The notes below the pieces were generated by a model. It saw only the letters and a program-made list of their open reading frames with translations. It ran no database searches and was not told the DNA's origin. DNA of 60,147 bases from an uncultured Aquabacterium sp. (GTDB taxonomy: Bacteria; Pseudomonadota; Gammaproteobacteria; Burkholderiales; Burkholderiaceae_C): contig NZ_CANBCC010000017.1 in the NCBI RefSeq assembly GCF_947366995.1, positions 1 through 60,147 of the forward strand, read 5' to 3'. Position 1 is the first letter of the stretch. Every line of letters starts with the position of its first letter. Made by a program: the position numbers and the translations under genes. This document shows, piece by piece, positions 18,533-28,118 of the stretch.

Positions 18533-19693
18533 CTAGGCACTCGGGCCTCGCCGCACCGCAGCAGGGATTCGGGGCTCGCGGTGGAGCAGTCGTGCCAACA
18601 GCCAGGCGAGCGCCACGTAGGGCCACAGCAGCCCGATCCAGCGTGACAGGCCGTGAAAGCGGATGAAGCGCCCTTGCTCCCATGCGGCCAGGGTGGCGGC
18701 GTAGTACGGGTCGGTCGGGGCGAGGTGGATCAGGACGATGAGGGCCAGCGTGAGCGCCACGCCCAGCACCGCGCACAGGGTGCGACCCAGCCCCACCAGC
18801 ACCACCGCCCCCATCGCGCCAAGCATCAGGCCGACCAGCGTGGGCATGGTCATCCACGTGAGCGCGTGCACGGGCGCGAAGTTCAGGGCGGTGGCCAGCG
18901 TGGTGACGGCCACGGCCACCACGACCGCCCCGCTCAGCAGCAACAGGCGGAGGCGGCGTGGGCGCGCCACCGCACACGCCAGACACATGGGCACCAGCAG
19001 GCCGGCCGCCACGGTCAGCGACTCCAGCAGGGGCGGCCACCCCTCGTGCAGCAAGGCCCCCGTGCCGGCCCACAGGGTGAGCGGGTCTTCGGGCAGCAGC
19101 CAGCGCTGCAGCGGCGTGTCGGCCGTCCAGTCGACCAGCAGCACGTGCAGGTGAGGCCACAGCTGTCCCTGCCCCAGCGGCAGCGGCGGCGGAAACAGCA
19201 GGCCCAGCGGCCACACCCACAGCAGCGCCAGCCCGTGGCCCGCCTGGGGAATGAACCAGCGCTCGCGCAGACGGTGCCAGCCGTCGATGAGGCCCAGCGC
19301 GTGGACGGTGACCGCAGCCAGTGCGCCCCAGGCCGCGCCCAGGGTGTTGAGCACCCAGTCGGTGACAGACGGCACGCGCGCCGGCAGGGTGAACTGGGCC
19401 AGTTCCAGCGCGTAGGACAGCGCGGCCCCGCTGAGCACGGTCAGCAGCGCCGACACCGGCACAGAGCGGCCCGAGCGCAGGTGCGCAATGCACAGGATGG
19501 CGCCCAGCGGCAGGTAGCCCACGAGGTTGCCGGCCAGGTCGCCGGAAAACTCCTGGCGCAGCTTGGGCAGGGCCCAGCTGAACACCCGGGCATCGGGCCA
19601 GTGCCAGCCGCTGAGCGGGTACAGCGTGGCATAGGCGATCAGGGCGATCGCCAGCCAGCTCAGCGGCCAGGCCGCGCTGCGGTGTGCGCTCAT
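18533..19693 (-). CDS. VanZ-like family membrane protein
   Basis: A 386-residue inner-membrane protein. The N-terminal third has the VanZ-like pattern: a first helix with YATLYPLSGW, then DLAGNLVGYLPLGAILC, ALELAQFTLPARVPSVTDWVLNTLGAAWGAL. About five more hydrophobic helices follow. The name is historical (teicoplanin resistance) and does not indicate resistance here. Family members of this length are typical in Burkholderiales; function unknown. Same strand and tight spacing with hemJ (34 bp) and the ferredoxin (9 bp). Confidence 0.85.
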   Translation of the reverse strand: MSAHRSAAWPLSWLAIALIAYATLYPLSGWHWPDARVFSWALPKLRQEFSGDLAGNLVGYLPLGAILCIAHLRSGRSVPVSALLTVLSGAALSYALELAQFTLPARVPSVTDWVLNTLGAAWGALAAVTVHALGLIDGWHRLRERWFIPQAGHGLALLWVWPLGLLFPPPLPLGQGQLWPHLHVLLVDWTADTPLQRWLLPEDPLTLWAGTGALLHEGWPPLLESLTVAAGLLVPMCLACAVARPRRLRLLLLSGAVVVAVAVTTLATALNFAPVHALTWMTMPTLVGLMLGAMGAVVLVGLGRTLCAVLGVALTLALIVLIHLAPTDPYYAATLAAWEQGRFIRFHGLSRWIGLLWPYVALAWLLARLLHREPRIPAAVRRGPSA

Positions 19694-19727
19694 CGCCGTC
19701 GGTCCCGCGCCAGGCGCGCCGTGGTCC

Positions 19728-20174
19728 TCAGCCGACCGTCGGCTTGAGCACCACGAGGATCACGATGGCGGCAAACAGCAGCACCGAGACCTCGTTGAAG
19801 ACACGGAACCAGCGGTGACTGCGGCGGTTGTGCAGCGCTTCAAAGTCGCGCAGCAGCCGCTTGCAGTAGTGGTGGTAGCCAATGGTCAGCACGACCAGCG
19901 TCAGCTTGACGTGCAGCCAGATCTGGCCCGGGCCCTTGCCCATGCCGAAGTACAGCCACAGCACCAGCCCCAGCCCGACCGCCGGCATCATCAGGATGGT
20001 CGCGAACCGGTAGAGCTTGCGGGCCATCACCAGCAGGCGCTCGCGCTCGGCATGGCTGTCGCCCGGCACCATGGCGAGGTTCACGAACAGGCGGGGCAGG
20101 TAGAACAGACCGGCAAACCAGCTGGCCACGAAGATGATGTGCAGGGCCTTGACCCAGAGGTAGGGAGTGCTCAT
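19728..20174 (-). CDS. hemJ: Protoporphyrinogen IX oxidase HemJ (UPF0093)
   Basis: A 148-residue membrane protein with four helices that fits the HemJ family, the oxygen-independent protoporphyrinogen oxidase of many bacteria. Signature at the N-terminus: YLWVKALHIIFVASWFAGLFYLPRLFV, including the conserved His; then WLHVKLTLVVLTIGYHHY, and FNEVSVLLFAAIVILVVLKP at the end. Start is the ATG at 20174; the open frame continues upstream without support. Its divergent neighbour hemB encodes an earlier haem-pathway enzyme, which supports the call. The older label CopD family protein refers to the same fold. Confidence 0.85.
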   Translation of the reverse strand: MSTPYLWVKALHIIFVASWFAGLFYLPRLFVNLAMVPGDSHAERERLLVMARKLYRFATILMMPAVGLGLVLWLYFGMGKGPGQIWLHVKLTLVVLTIGYHHYCKRLLRDFEALHNRRSHRWFRVFNEVSVLLFAAIVILVVLKPTVG

Positions 20175-20236
20175 GGAGAGATTATGAGCAGCAGTGCACA
20201 GTGGGCGCACGCGCGGTGTGTCGAAACCGCGCAGAC

Positions 20237-21471
<1,235 letters not shown>

Positions 21472-21495
21472 CCGGGGCCGCATGGCGGAGACCGT

Positions 21496-22716
21496 GTGCG
21501 CTTCTTTCTGATCAACGACCAGTTCACTGAGCTGCCGGGCTGGCCGGCCTCACTGCCGTCCCACGGCTTTCTGTGGGTGACCTCTGCGCGGCGCGTCTTC
21601 GAGGTGCAGCTGGCCGAGGTGCAGCGCCACTTGCAGCGCCTGGCCGGAGGCAGCCTGGTGGACCTGCACGTCTCGGACCTGCTGAACCCCCAGTTGCCCT
21701 CGCAGTACGACTACACCTCGTGGTACGACCTGCTGGTGTTCCGCCGGTTGGCTGCGGGCCAGGGCACGGCCCACCTCTTTCTGGACGACGAGCGCGGCAC
21801 GGCGTCGAGCGCGCGCAAGGCGCTGGCGGCCATCGACACGAGCCCCGTGGGCTTTGCGGTGTTCGATCGGGTGCTGCTGACCGTGCACCCGGCCGACTGC
21901 TCGGTGCGCGACTTCTTCGAGACCCGCCTGAGCCAGCTCAGCCAGGGCCCGCAGGACGGTCAGGGCGCCCCGCGCCTGGAGCCACAGCTGGCGCAGGGCG
22001 CGGGCCACGGCGCCGACGACGACGGCCACCTCAGCGCCGACGCCGTGCTGCACGGCTTGAGCGAGAGCCTGCCCCACCGGACGGAAGGCCGCGGCCCGTC
22101 GCGGCTGCCGCCCAGCCCGGCGGACTTGATGTTGCGCATCGTCAACCACATGGTCGACAGCTACCTGGACCTGCGCCGCCTGCTGACCCGGCAGCTCGGC
22201 TACCTGCAGCAGGAGATGCTGCACAACCGCAACCGCTTCCGCAACTGGCAGGCGCTGCTCGAATCGCGCAACACCCTGCACATGCTGGAGGACACCTGCG
22301 AAGACCAGCGCAGCGCGGTACAGGAATGGCTGGATGCGCTGGAAGACGTGCCCATGCCGCAAGACCCGCAGGCCGCCCGCGAACGCGAGGTGCTGCGCGT
22401 GCGTTCACGCGATGTGCAGGAGCACATCGAGCGCGTGCTGAGTCATGTGCGCCGGCTGGAGAGCTCGTCGGAAAGCGCGGTGCAGATGCACTTCTCGCTC
22501 CAGGGCAGCCGAGCCAACGAAATCATGCGCACACTGACGGTGCTGACGGCCATCTTCCTGCCCCTCAACCTGATCACCGGCATCTTCGGCATGAACTTCG
22601 ACATGCTGCCGTTGATCCACGAAGCGGCCGGTTTCTGGATCGCGATGGCGCTGATGGGGGTCGTCGTGGTCGGGCTGGTGTGGTGGTTCCGCCGCCAGCG
22701 CTACATCGACAGCTGA
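21496..22716 (+). CDS. corA: CorA family divalent cation transporter
   Basis: A 406-residue CorA-type Mg2+/Co2+/Ni2+ channel protein. A long alpha/beta cytoplasmic domain and helical region (RLLTRQLGYLQQEMLHNR through IMRTLTVLTAIFLPLNLITGIFGMNFDMLPL) lead to two C-terminal membrane helices with the defining GMN between them, and a basic tail (WWFRRQRYIDS). The GTG start at 21496 gives MRFFLINDQ. Twenty-four bases after hemB and probably co-transcribed. Its stop codon abuts that of udg on the other strand (TGATCA), so the genes are convergent with no spacer. Which metal it moves cannot be told. Confidence 0.9.
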   Translation: MRFFLINDQFTELPGWPASLPSHGFLWVTSARRVFEVQLAEVQRHLQRLAGGSLVDLHVSDLLNPQLPSQYDYTSWYDLLVFRRLAAGQGTAHLFLDDERGTASSARKALAAIDTSPVGFAVFDRVLLTVHPADCSVRDFFETRLSQLSQGPQDGQGAPRLEPQLAQGAGHGADDDGHLSADAVLHGLSESLPHRTEGRGPSRLPPSPADLMLRIVNHMVDSYLDLRRLLTRQLGYLQQEMLHNRNRFRNWQALLESRNTLHMLEDTCEDQRSAVQEWLDALEDVPMPQDPQAAREREVLRVRSRDVQEHIERVLSHVRRLESSSESAVQMHFSLQGSRANEIMRTLTVLTAIFLPLNLITGIFGMNFDMLPLIHEAAGFWIAMALMGVVVVGLVWWFRRQRYIDS

Positions 22717-23577
22717 TCAGCCTGCCTCAGCCCGCACCTCGCGGGCCAGGCACAGGTCGGCCCAGGCCAGCGCCTTGTCGGCCGGGTTGCGCAACAGGTA
22801 GGCCGGGTGGTAGGTGACCACCACCGGCACGCCCTGCACTGTGTGCACGCGCCCGCGCAGCTTGCCGATGGGCTCGCTGGTCTTGAGCAGCGACTGCACG
22901 GCAAAGCGGCCCATGGCCAGGACGACCTTGGGTTGCACCAGCGCCATCTGCCGCAGCAGATAGGGCTCGCACTGGCTCACTTCCTGAGGCTGCGGGTTGC
23001 GGTTGGCTGGCGGGCGGCACTTCAGCACGTTGGCGATGAAGACCTGACGGGCGGGCGCGTCTTCGCCGCGGGTCAGGTCGATGGCGTGCAGCATGCGGTC
23101 GAGCAGCTGGCCGGCGCGGCCGACGAAGGGCTCGCCTTCGCGGTCCTCCTGCTCGCCCGGGGCTTCGCCGACGATCATCCAGTCGGCCTGCTCATGACCC
23201 ACGCCGAACACGGCCTGCTTGCGGCTGGCTCCCAGGCTGCAGGCATGGCAGCTGGCCACGGTGGTGCGCAGGGCGGCCCAGTCCATGGTGTCGACGCCGG
23301 CGGGGCGGGCGCCCAGCGGGGCCTCGATCGGGGCCGGCTTGTCGGCCATGGCGGGGGGGCGGCCGATCGGCGCGCGGGCGGGTGCGGCCGGGGTAGCGGC
23401 GACAGGGCGCTGCGGCACGGCGGGAGGCGCCACGGGGGCCCCTGCGGCAGCGACCGGCAACACCGGCGCGGCCGCCGACTCGGTGACAGTCTCGGCGGGC
23501 GCCTCCGCCTCTTCGGGCCAGAACGGCGGCACGCCCATCTCGCGCAGCATGGCGCGCTGTCGTTCAGTCCACCGCAT
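22717..23577 (-). CDS. Uracil-DNA glycosylase, family 4 (iron-sulfur type)
   Basis: Removes uracil from DNA. The 286-residue product has the family 4 motifs GEAPGEQEDREGEPFVGRAGQLLD and VTYHPAYLLR, and four cysteines for the [4Fe-4S] cluster (SCHACSL, LKCRPP, SQCEPYL). Residues about 25-95 are an Ala/Pro-rich linker between a short N-terminal helix (WTERQRAMLREMGV) and the catalytic domain; such N-terminal extensions are common in Burkholderiales. Its start overlaps the rimI end by 14 bp: tsaB-rimI-udg is one operon. Confidence 0.93.
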   Translation of the reverse strand: MRWTERQRAMLREMGVPPFWPEEAEAPAETVTESAAAPVLPVAAAGAPVAPPAVPQRPVAATPAAPARAPIGRPPAMADKPAPIEAPLGARPAGVDTMDWAALRTTVASCHACSLGASRKQAVFGVGHEQADWMIVGEAPGEQEDREGEPFVGRAGQLLDRMLHAIDLTRGEDAPARQVFIANVLKCRPPANRNPQPQEVSQCEPYLLRQMALVQPKVVLAMGRFAVQSLLKTSEPIGKLRGRVHTVQGVPVVVTYHPAYLLRNPADKALAWADLCLAREVRAEAG

Positions 23578-24067
23578 GGGCTTCTCCAGGCCCGGCAGGC
23601 GTCAGCGCCAGCCGCATCACGATCGCATCCTCGCGCCCCTCGGGCGCCGGGTAATAGCCTTTGCGCCGCCCCACCTCGACAAAGCCGAGCCGTGCGTACA
23701 GCGTCTGCGCCGGCATGTTGCTGGGGCGGACTTCCAGCCACAGGGACTCGGCGCCCTGCTGGACGCAGCGTGCGGTCAGCACGTCGAGCAACGCACGGGC
23801 CAAGCCCCGGCCCTGCCAGGCGCGGTCGACCGCGACGTTGAGCAGGTGCACCTCATCCGGGCCGTCCATCGCCACACAGACGGCCACCACCCGCCCGCTG
23901 TCCGCATCACAGCGCACGCGGGCCCAGTAGCCTGCTCGCAGCGACGAGCGATAGTTGTCGGCCGTCCAGGCGTGCGAGGGATGCAGGCAGGCCTGGGCCT
24001 CCATGGCCACGACGGACGCGATGTCGGCGTCCGTCAGCGGGCGGTCTACATACCGGGGCGGCACCAC
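23564..24067 (-). CDS. rimI: Ribosomal protein S18 alanine N-acetyltransferase RimI
   Basis: A 167-residue GNAT acetyltransferase. The acetyl-CoA loop motif reads VDRAWQGRGLARALLDVL, followed by ESLWLEVRPSNMPAQTLYARLGFVEVGRRKGYYP, the RimI signature. Starts at a GTG immediately after the tsaB stop and overlaps udg at its end. The tsaB-rimI pairing is widespread and supports the assignment. Confidence 0.93.
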   Translation of the reverse strand: MVPPRYVDRPLTDADIASVVAMEAQACLHPSHAWTADNYRSSLRAGYWARVRCDADSGRVVAVCVAMDGPDEVHLLNVAVDRAWQGRGLARALLDVLTARCVQQGAESLWLEVRPSNMPAQTLYARLGFVEVGRRKGYYPAPEGREDAIVMRLALTPAGPGEAHAVD

Positions 24068-24832
24068 TCAGCCCCCCTGCCCGGCCGGATGACGGGCGGC
24101 GGCGCGTTCGGCCGTGGTCTGGGCGACCTTGTCGCGCACGTAGGTGGGCAGGGCCAGTGCGGCATCGACAGTGTCACCGCGAGCCCATGCGCGCCGTGAC
24201 AGCGAGGCCAACGCCTGGCCCGAAGGGCGGGCCTCGGCATCGGCCAGCCGACAGCGGCCTGTCGCCAGCACAGGCGCCAGCGCCTCGGCGCAAGCCGAGA
24301 GGGCGTTGCCCGCCAGACGCAGGTCGTCGGCCACAGCGCCCTCACCCCAGCGGCGTGCGGGCTCGGCCACGGGCCACAGGCGCGGGGGCTCGACGGTCTG
24401 CCATTCGCCATCGCGCCAGGCCAGGGCCGCCACATACAACTCGTCCATGCGGGCGTCCTGCAGCACCCACACGATGGCCCCCTCGGGCACGGCGTCGGGC
24501 TGACGCAGGCGGGCGTCTTCGGCCACCGCACGCAGGGTGTCGAGGGAGATCACGGGACACCCCAGGCCCAGGGCCAGGCCCTGCGTGACGGAGCACGCCG
24601 TGCGCAGGCCGGTGAAGGCGCCCGGGCCGGCCCCGAAGGCGATGGCATCGACATCCTGCCAGGTCAGCCCGCCCTCGGCGAGCAGGCTCTGCAGCGCAGG
24701 CAGCAGGTCGCGCGAGGCCTGGGCACCGCCCGGCAGCTGGCGCACCAGCGTGGCGTCAGGGGTGGCCAGGGCGGCGTGGATCAGGTCGGTGGCGGTGTCC
24801 AGTGCAATCAGGACGGCAGGGGACGCGGGCAT
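24068..24832 (-). CDS. tsaB: tRNA threonylcarbamoyladenosine synthesis protein TsaB
   Basis: Partner of TsaD and TsaE in making t6A37 on ANN-decoding tRNAs. The 254-residue product starts MPASPAVLIALDTAT and carries the TsaB signature AFGAGPGAFTGLRTACSVTQGLALGL. The frame is open upstream, but that stretch is a shadow of dacB. Another step of the same pathway, Sua5/TsaC, is encoded about 4 kb further right in this window. Confidence 0.95.
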   Translation of the reverse strand: MPASPAVLIALDTATDLIHAALATPDATLVRQLPGGAQASRDLLPALQSLLAEGGLTWQDVDAIAFGAGPGAFTGLRTACSVTQGLALGLGCPVISLDTLRAVAEDARLRQPDAVPEGAIVWVLQDARMDELYVAALAWRDGEWQTVEPPRLWPVAEPARRWGEGAVADDLRLAGNALSACAEALAPVLATGRCRLADAEARPSGQALASLSRRAWARGDTVDAALALPTYVRDKVAQTTAERAAARHPAGQGG

Positions 24833-24873
24833 GGCCGGGAGTGTAGCCACTGCGGCGCTCCTATGATGGCGAC

Positions 24874-26451
24874 ATGCCCGTCTCGTCTCTGATTCCGTGC
24901 CTGCTTGCCGGGGCTGTGGCCCTGATCGGACCCTGGACCGCCGCGCGGGCGGACGGCACGCCGGCCGCCCCGGCCCCGGACATGGCGACAGCCGCCTCTC
25001 CAGCCGGTCTGCCGGACAACGTGCGCCTGGCGCTGGCGCGTGCCGGTGTCCCGCTGGAGGCCGTGTCGGTCGGCGTGTGGCCGGCCGAGGGGGGGGCCGC
25101 TCGGGTGGCCCACCTTGACGGGGTCGTGCGGCAACCGGCATCGCTGATGAAGCTGTTCACGACCGGCGTGGCGCTGCAGCGCCTGGGGCCGGCGTGGACC
25201 TGGCGCACCGAAGTGGGCCTGGGCGGCCCGCTGCAGCCGGACGGCCGCCTTGCCGGCCCGCTGTACCTGCGGGGCCAGGGCGACCCGGCCCTGGTGCTGG
25301 AGCGCCTGGACGCCATGCTGGCGCGGTGGCGGGCCGCCGGGTTGAGGCAGGTGGACGGCGACATCGTGCTGGACCGCCAGGCCTTCGCACTGCCGCCGCA
25401 CGATCCGGCCGCCTTCGACGGACAGGCGCTCAAGCCCTACAACGGCGGGCCGGACGCGTTGCTGCTCGCGCACCGGGCGGTGACCTTGCGCCTGCGACCC
25501 GATGCGGCGCGGCCCGGCTGGGCCCGCGTCGACGTGAGCCCCCCACTCGACGGCGTGCAGTTGCGGGCCGACGTGCCGCTGGGCGACGGCCCTTGCGGCG
25601 ACTGGCGCCAGGCGATGGTGTTGGGCTTGGCCCCGTCGGCGGGCCTGGCGCAAGGGGGCGACGCCGCGCCATTGCCCGCCCCGGTGGGCTCAGCCCCATC
25701 GACACCGTGGACGGTGACCCTGCAAGGGCGCTACCCGGAGAGCTGCGGTGAGCGCGACTGGCCCGTGCTGTGGCCGGCCACCGACGACCACAGTGCCCGG
25801 CTGCTGGCATCTCGATGGCGGGCGGCGGGTGGCGCGCTGACGGGGCAGGTGCGCGCGGGGACGTGGCCCGCGGGACTGGCGGTGTGGCAGACCTGGGTGT
25901 CTCCGCCGCTGGGCGAGGTGGTGCGTGACATCAACAAGTTCAGCAACAACGTGATGGCGCGGCAGCTGTTTCTGACGCTGGGGCGTGCGCCGACGCCGGA
26001 TGCACCGCCCGCCAGCCCGGACAGCGCCCGCCAGGTGGTGACGGAGGCGGTGCGCGGGGCCACGCGAGAGGCAGGACAGGACACCGGCCCGTGCGACGGC
26101 GAGGCCCTGGTGCTGGACAACGGCTCGGGCCTGTCACGGCAGGAGCGCAGCACCGCCGCGTGCCTGGGCCGCTGGCTGCAGCGGATGTGGGCGGCGCCCA
26201 CGATGCCGGAGTTTCTGGCGTCGTTGCCGGTGGCTGGGCTGGACGGCACCGCGCGGCGGCTGCGCGGCGTGGCGGGCCAGGCCCACCTCAAGACCGGCTC
26301 TCTTGACGGGGTGGCGGGCATTGCCGGCGTGGTGAGCCGCGACGATGGTCGCAGGCTGGCCGTGGTCTTTCTGGTCAACCACGCACGCGCCGAAGCGGCA
26401 CGCCCGGCGTTCGACGAACTGCTGCTGTGGGCGCGCGCCACAGCGCCATGA
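24874..26451 (+). CDS. dacB: D-alanyl-D-alanine carboxypeptidase/endopeptidase DacB (PBP4 type)
   Basis: Periplasmic S13 peptidase that trims and cleaves peptidoglycan cross-links. The 525-residue product has a signal peptide (LIPCLLAGAVALIGPWTAARA) and all three catalytic motifs intact: SLMK near residue 91, SNN in INKFSNNVMARQLF near 359, and KTGS in HLKTGSLDGVAGIAG near 474. The motif LDNGSGLSRQERST is also typical. Unlike the DacA-like protein at 16147-17433, it should be fully active. Divergent from tsaB, with 41 bp between starts. Confidence 0.94.
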   Translation: MPVSSLIPCLLAGAVALIGPWTAARADGTPAAPAPDMATAASPAGLPDNVRLALARAGVPLEAVSVGVWPAEGGAARVAHLDGVVRQPASLMKLFTTGVALQRLGPAWTWRTEVGLGGPLQPDGRLAGPLYLRGQGDPALVLERLDAMLARWRAAGLRQVDGDIVLDRQAFALPPHDPAAFDGQALKPYNGGPDALLLAHRAVTLRLRPDAARPGWARVDVSPPLDGVQLRADVPLGDGPCGDWRQAMVLGLAPSAGLAQGGDAAPLPAPVGSAPSTPWTVTLQGRYPESCGERDWPVLWPATDDHSARLLASRWRAAGGALTGQVRAGTWPAGLAVWQTWVSPPLGEVVRDINKFSNNVMARQLFLTLGRAPTPDAPPASPDSARQVVTEAVRGATREAGQDTGPCDGEALVLDNGSGLSRQERSTAACLGRWLQRMWAAPTMPEFLASLPVAGLDGTARRLRGVAGQAHLKTGSLDGVAGIAGVVSRDDGRRLAVVFLVNHARAEAARPAFDELLLWARATAP

Positions 26452-26518
26452 AAACTGGGAGAATCCGCGCCGGCCCGATCACCGACGGGCGCAGTCCTTC
26501 TAGCCCGGAACCCGCCCC

Positions 26519-26851
26519 GTGAACCTCGCCGCCCTCCTCGCCTTCGATCCGCATGTCATCGACTGGGTGGGCTCGGCGGCAGCCGTGCTGACCACCAGCG
26601 CCTTCGTGCCCCAGGCGTGGCTGACCTTCCGCACGCGGGATGTCAGCGGCATTTCCCTGGGCATGTACTCGGCCTTCACCGGCGGGGTGGCGCTGTGGCT
26701 GGTCTACGGCCTCGCGCTGGGTGCCTTGCCGATCGTGATTGCCAACATCATCACGCTGAGCCTGGCGCTGAGCATTCTGGGGATGAAGCTGGCCTATCGC
26801 TCGCGCGACGCTGGCGTGGCGGACAAGGTCGCCCCGCACCGCGAGCGCTGA
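26519..26851 (+). CDS. SemiSWEET-type sugar transporter (PQ-loop/MtN3)
   Basis: A 110-residue membrane protein with one three-helix MtN3/saliva unit: WVGSAAAVLTTSAFVPQAWLTFRTRDVSGISLGMYSAFTGGVALWLVYGLALGALPIVIANIITLSLALSILGMKL. The PQ dipeptide, the D-S motif and the Asn in the third helix are conserved. Bacterial SemiSWEETs work as homodimers that pass sugars down their gradient. Start is a GTG; the tail of about 18 residues after the last helix is a little longer than usual. Substrate unknown. Confidence 0.88.
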   Translation: MNLAALLAFDPHVIDWVGSAAAVLTTSAFVPQAWLTFRTRDVSGISLGMYSAFTGGVALWLVYGLALGALPIVIANIITLSLALSILGMKLAYRSRDAGVADKVAPHRER

Positions 26852-26861
26852 GCGACCCTTC

Positions 26862-26885
26862 GCGCTCGGCTCCGAGGCCGAGCGC
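26862..26885. terminator. Bidirectional hairpin between convergent genes
   Basis: GCGCTCGGC pairs with GCCGAGCGC around a six-base loop. It lies between the ends of the SemiSWEET gene and the GDSL-like lipoprotein gene. There is no T run on either side, so it may be a weak terminator or only an mRNA 3'-end stabiliser. Confidence 0.4.
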
Positions 26886-26893
26886 AGACCGCG

Positions 26894-28024
26894 TCAGAGC
26901 GGGTTGCGGTTGACGTTGCTGACGACCAGCGCAGCCAGACGGGCATGGGCCTGGGGCGCGAAGTGCGTGGCATCGGCCCACAGGTACACCGAAGACACGG
27001 TGCTGTTGACGACGCCCTGCGACGCGGTGGGATCGGCGTAGCTGGTGTTGCACAGCGGGGCCGCGGTGCCCCGCCCGCTGGCGCAGCCGACGTCGGTCGA
27101 GTTGCTGATGCCGTAGCTGCTGCGGGTGCGCGAATCGAACATCTGCTGGCTGAGGGTGTCGGTGCGGACCAGCGTGAGCTGGCGGCCGTCGAAATCGACC
27201 TCGGCCTGGTTGGTGACCCCGTCGTTGAAAGCGACGACCAGCTGAAGCAGCGCCTCACGCTCGGTCTCGGTGGCGGCCTGGCCCAGGGGGCTGAGCGACA
27301 GCAGCGGCAGCCGGACCAGCGCAATGCGGGCGCCGGTGGGCTTGATGTACTGCGCCATGGCGGTGGACAGGCTGACACCCAGTGCCTTCATCTCGCTGAC
27401 CAGCGAGGCAAGGGACGACGGACTGGCCCTGTAGCGCGCGAAGGCGTCAAGCACATCGGGTTGGCCGGCCATCATCAGCACGAGGGTGCCGTTGTTGAGC
27501 AACGCCACGTTGTTCTGCATGGCGGTGATGACCTTCGCGACACCGGCATTGGTCTTTGCCGCCGCGGCGGACGTGGCGTCGAGCGCACCTGCCGAGGTGG
27601 TGGCCGTCACGACCGGGTCGAGGGCCAGCAGGTAGGCCTCACGCGTGGCACCGCTCACCGGACACTGGCTCGCATCGAACCCATAGGCCGCCGCCACCGT
27701 CTGCACCCACACGGCGTTGACCTGGCAGTTGTAGCCCATCTGGGTGGGGTCGTTGGTGGTGGTCGTGGTGCTGCCGCTGACATAGGCGTTGCCGGATGCG
27801 TCGAGGCTGACGGCATTGACCGTGTACTTCTTGCCCGCGCTGCTCACGAAGCTGTTGTCGTCGCCGAAGCTCACCACCCGAGCGGGCTTGAACTTCGATG
27901 CCTGCGAGCCCCCGCCACACGCCGTGACGGTCACCGCCAGCGCACAGGCGGCGGCCACCGCGCCCACGGCCTTCAGGGGCCGGCGCAGTGAGGAAGACGT
28001 CAGGGAAACGGGCAGGCGGAACAT
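26894..28024 (-). CDS. SGNH/GDSL-like lipoprotein, catalytic serine apparently replaced
   Basis: A 376-residue lipoprotein: the signal peptide ends in VTAC with Cys at position 36. The mature part has the order of GDSL-family blocks. Block I reads VVSFGDDNSF, where the esterase nucleophile Ser of GDS is Asp. Block III reads LMMAGQPDVL, and block V is LWADATHFAPQAHARLA with the Asp-x-x-His pair. Similar secreted proteins occur in Burkholderiales, usually annotated as esterases. With the Ser missing, hydrolase activity is doubtful. The frame is open upstream, but the lipobox fixes the ATG at 28024. Alone on this strand next to sua5, with 94 bp between. Confidence 0.75.
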   Translation of the reverse strand: MFRLPVSLTSSSLRRPLKAVGAVAAACALAVTVTACGGGSQASKFKPARVVSFGDDNSFVSSAGKKYTVNAVSLDASGNAYVSGSTTTTTNDPTQMGYNCQVNAVWVQTVAAAYGFDASQCPVSGATREAYLLALDPVVTATTSAGALDATSAAAAKTNAGVAKVITAMQNNVALLNNGTLVLMMAGQPDVLDAFARYRASPSSLASLVSEMKALGVSLSTAMAQYIKPTGARIALVRLPLLSLSPLGQAATETEREALLQLVVAFNDGVTNQAEVDFDGRQLTLVRTDTLSQQMFDSRTRSSYGISNSTDVGCASGRGTAAPLCNTSYADPTASQGVVNSTVSSVYLWADATHFAPQAHARLAALVVSNVNRNPL

Positions 28025-28118
28025 GGACTCTCCAGATACGGGTCGCGAGACTGAGGCGGCAAGAATAACCGCCTTCACACAGGCGGACGATGTCAGGACG
28101 TAAAGAGCCGGTGCGCGA

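Noticed and set aside
18533-19693. Glycopeptide resistance gene vanZ
   Set aside because: Only the fold family matches; there is no van operon and the gene sits among housekeeping genes.
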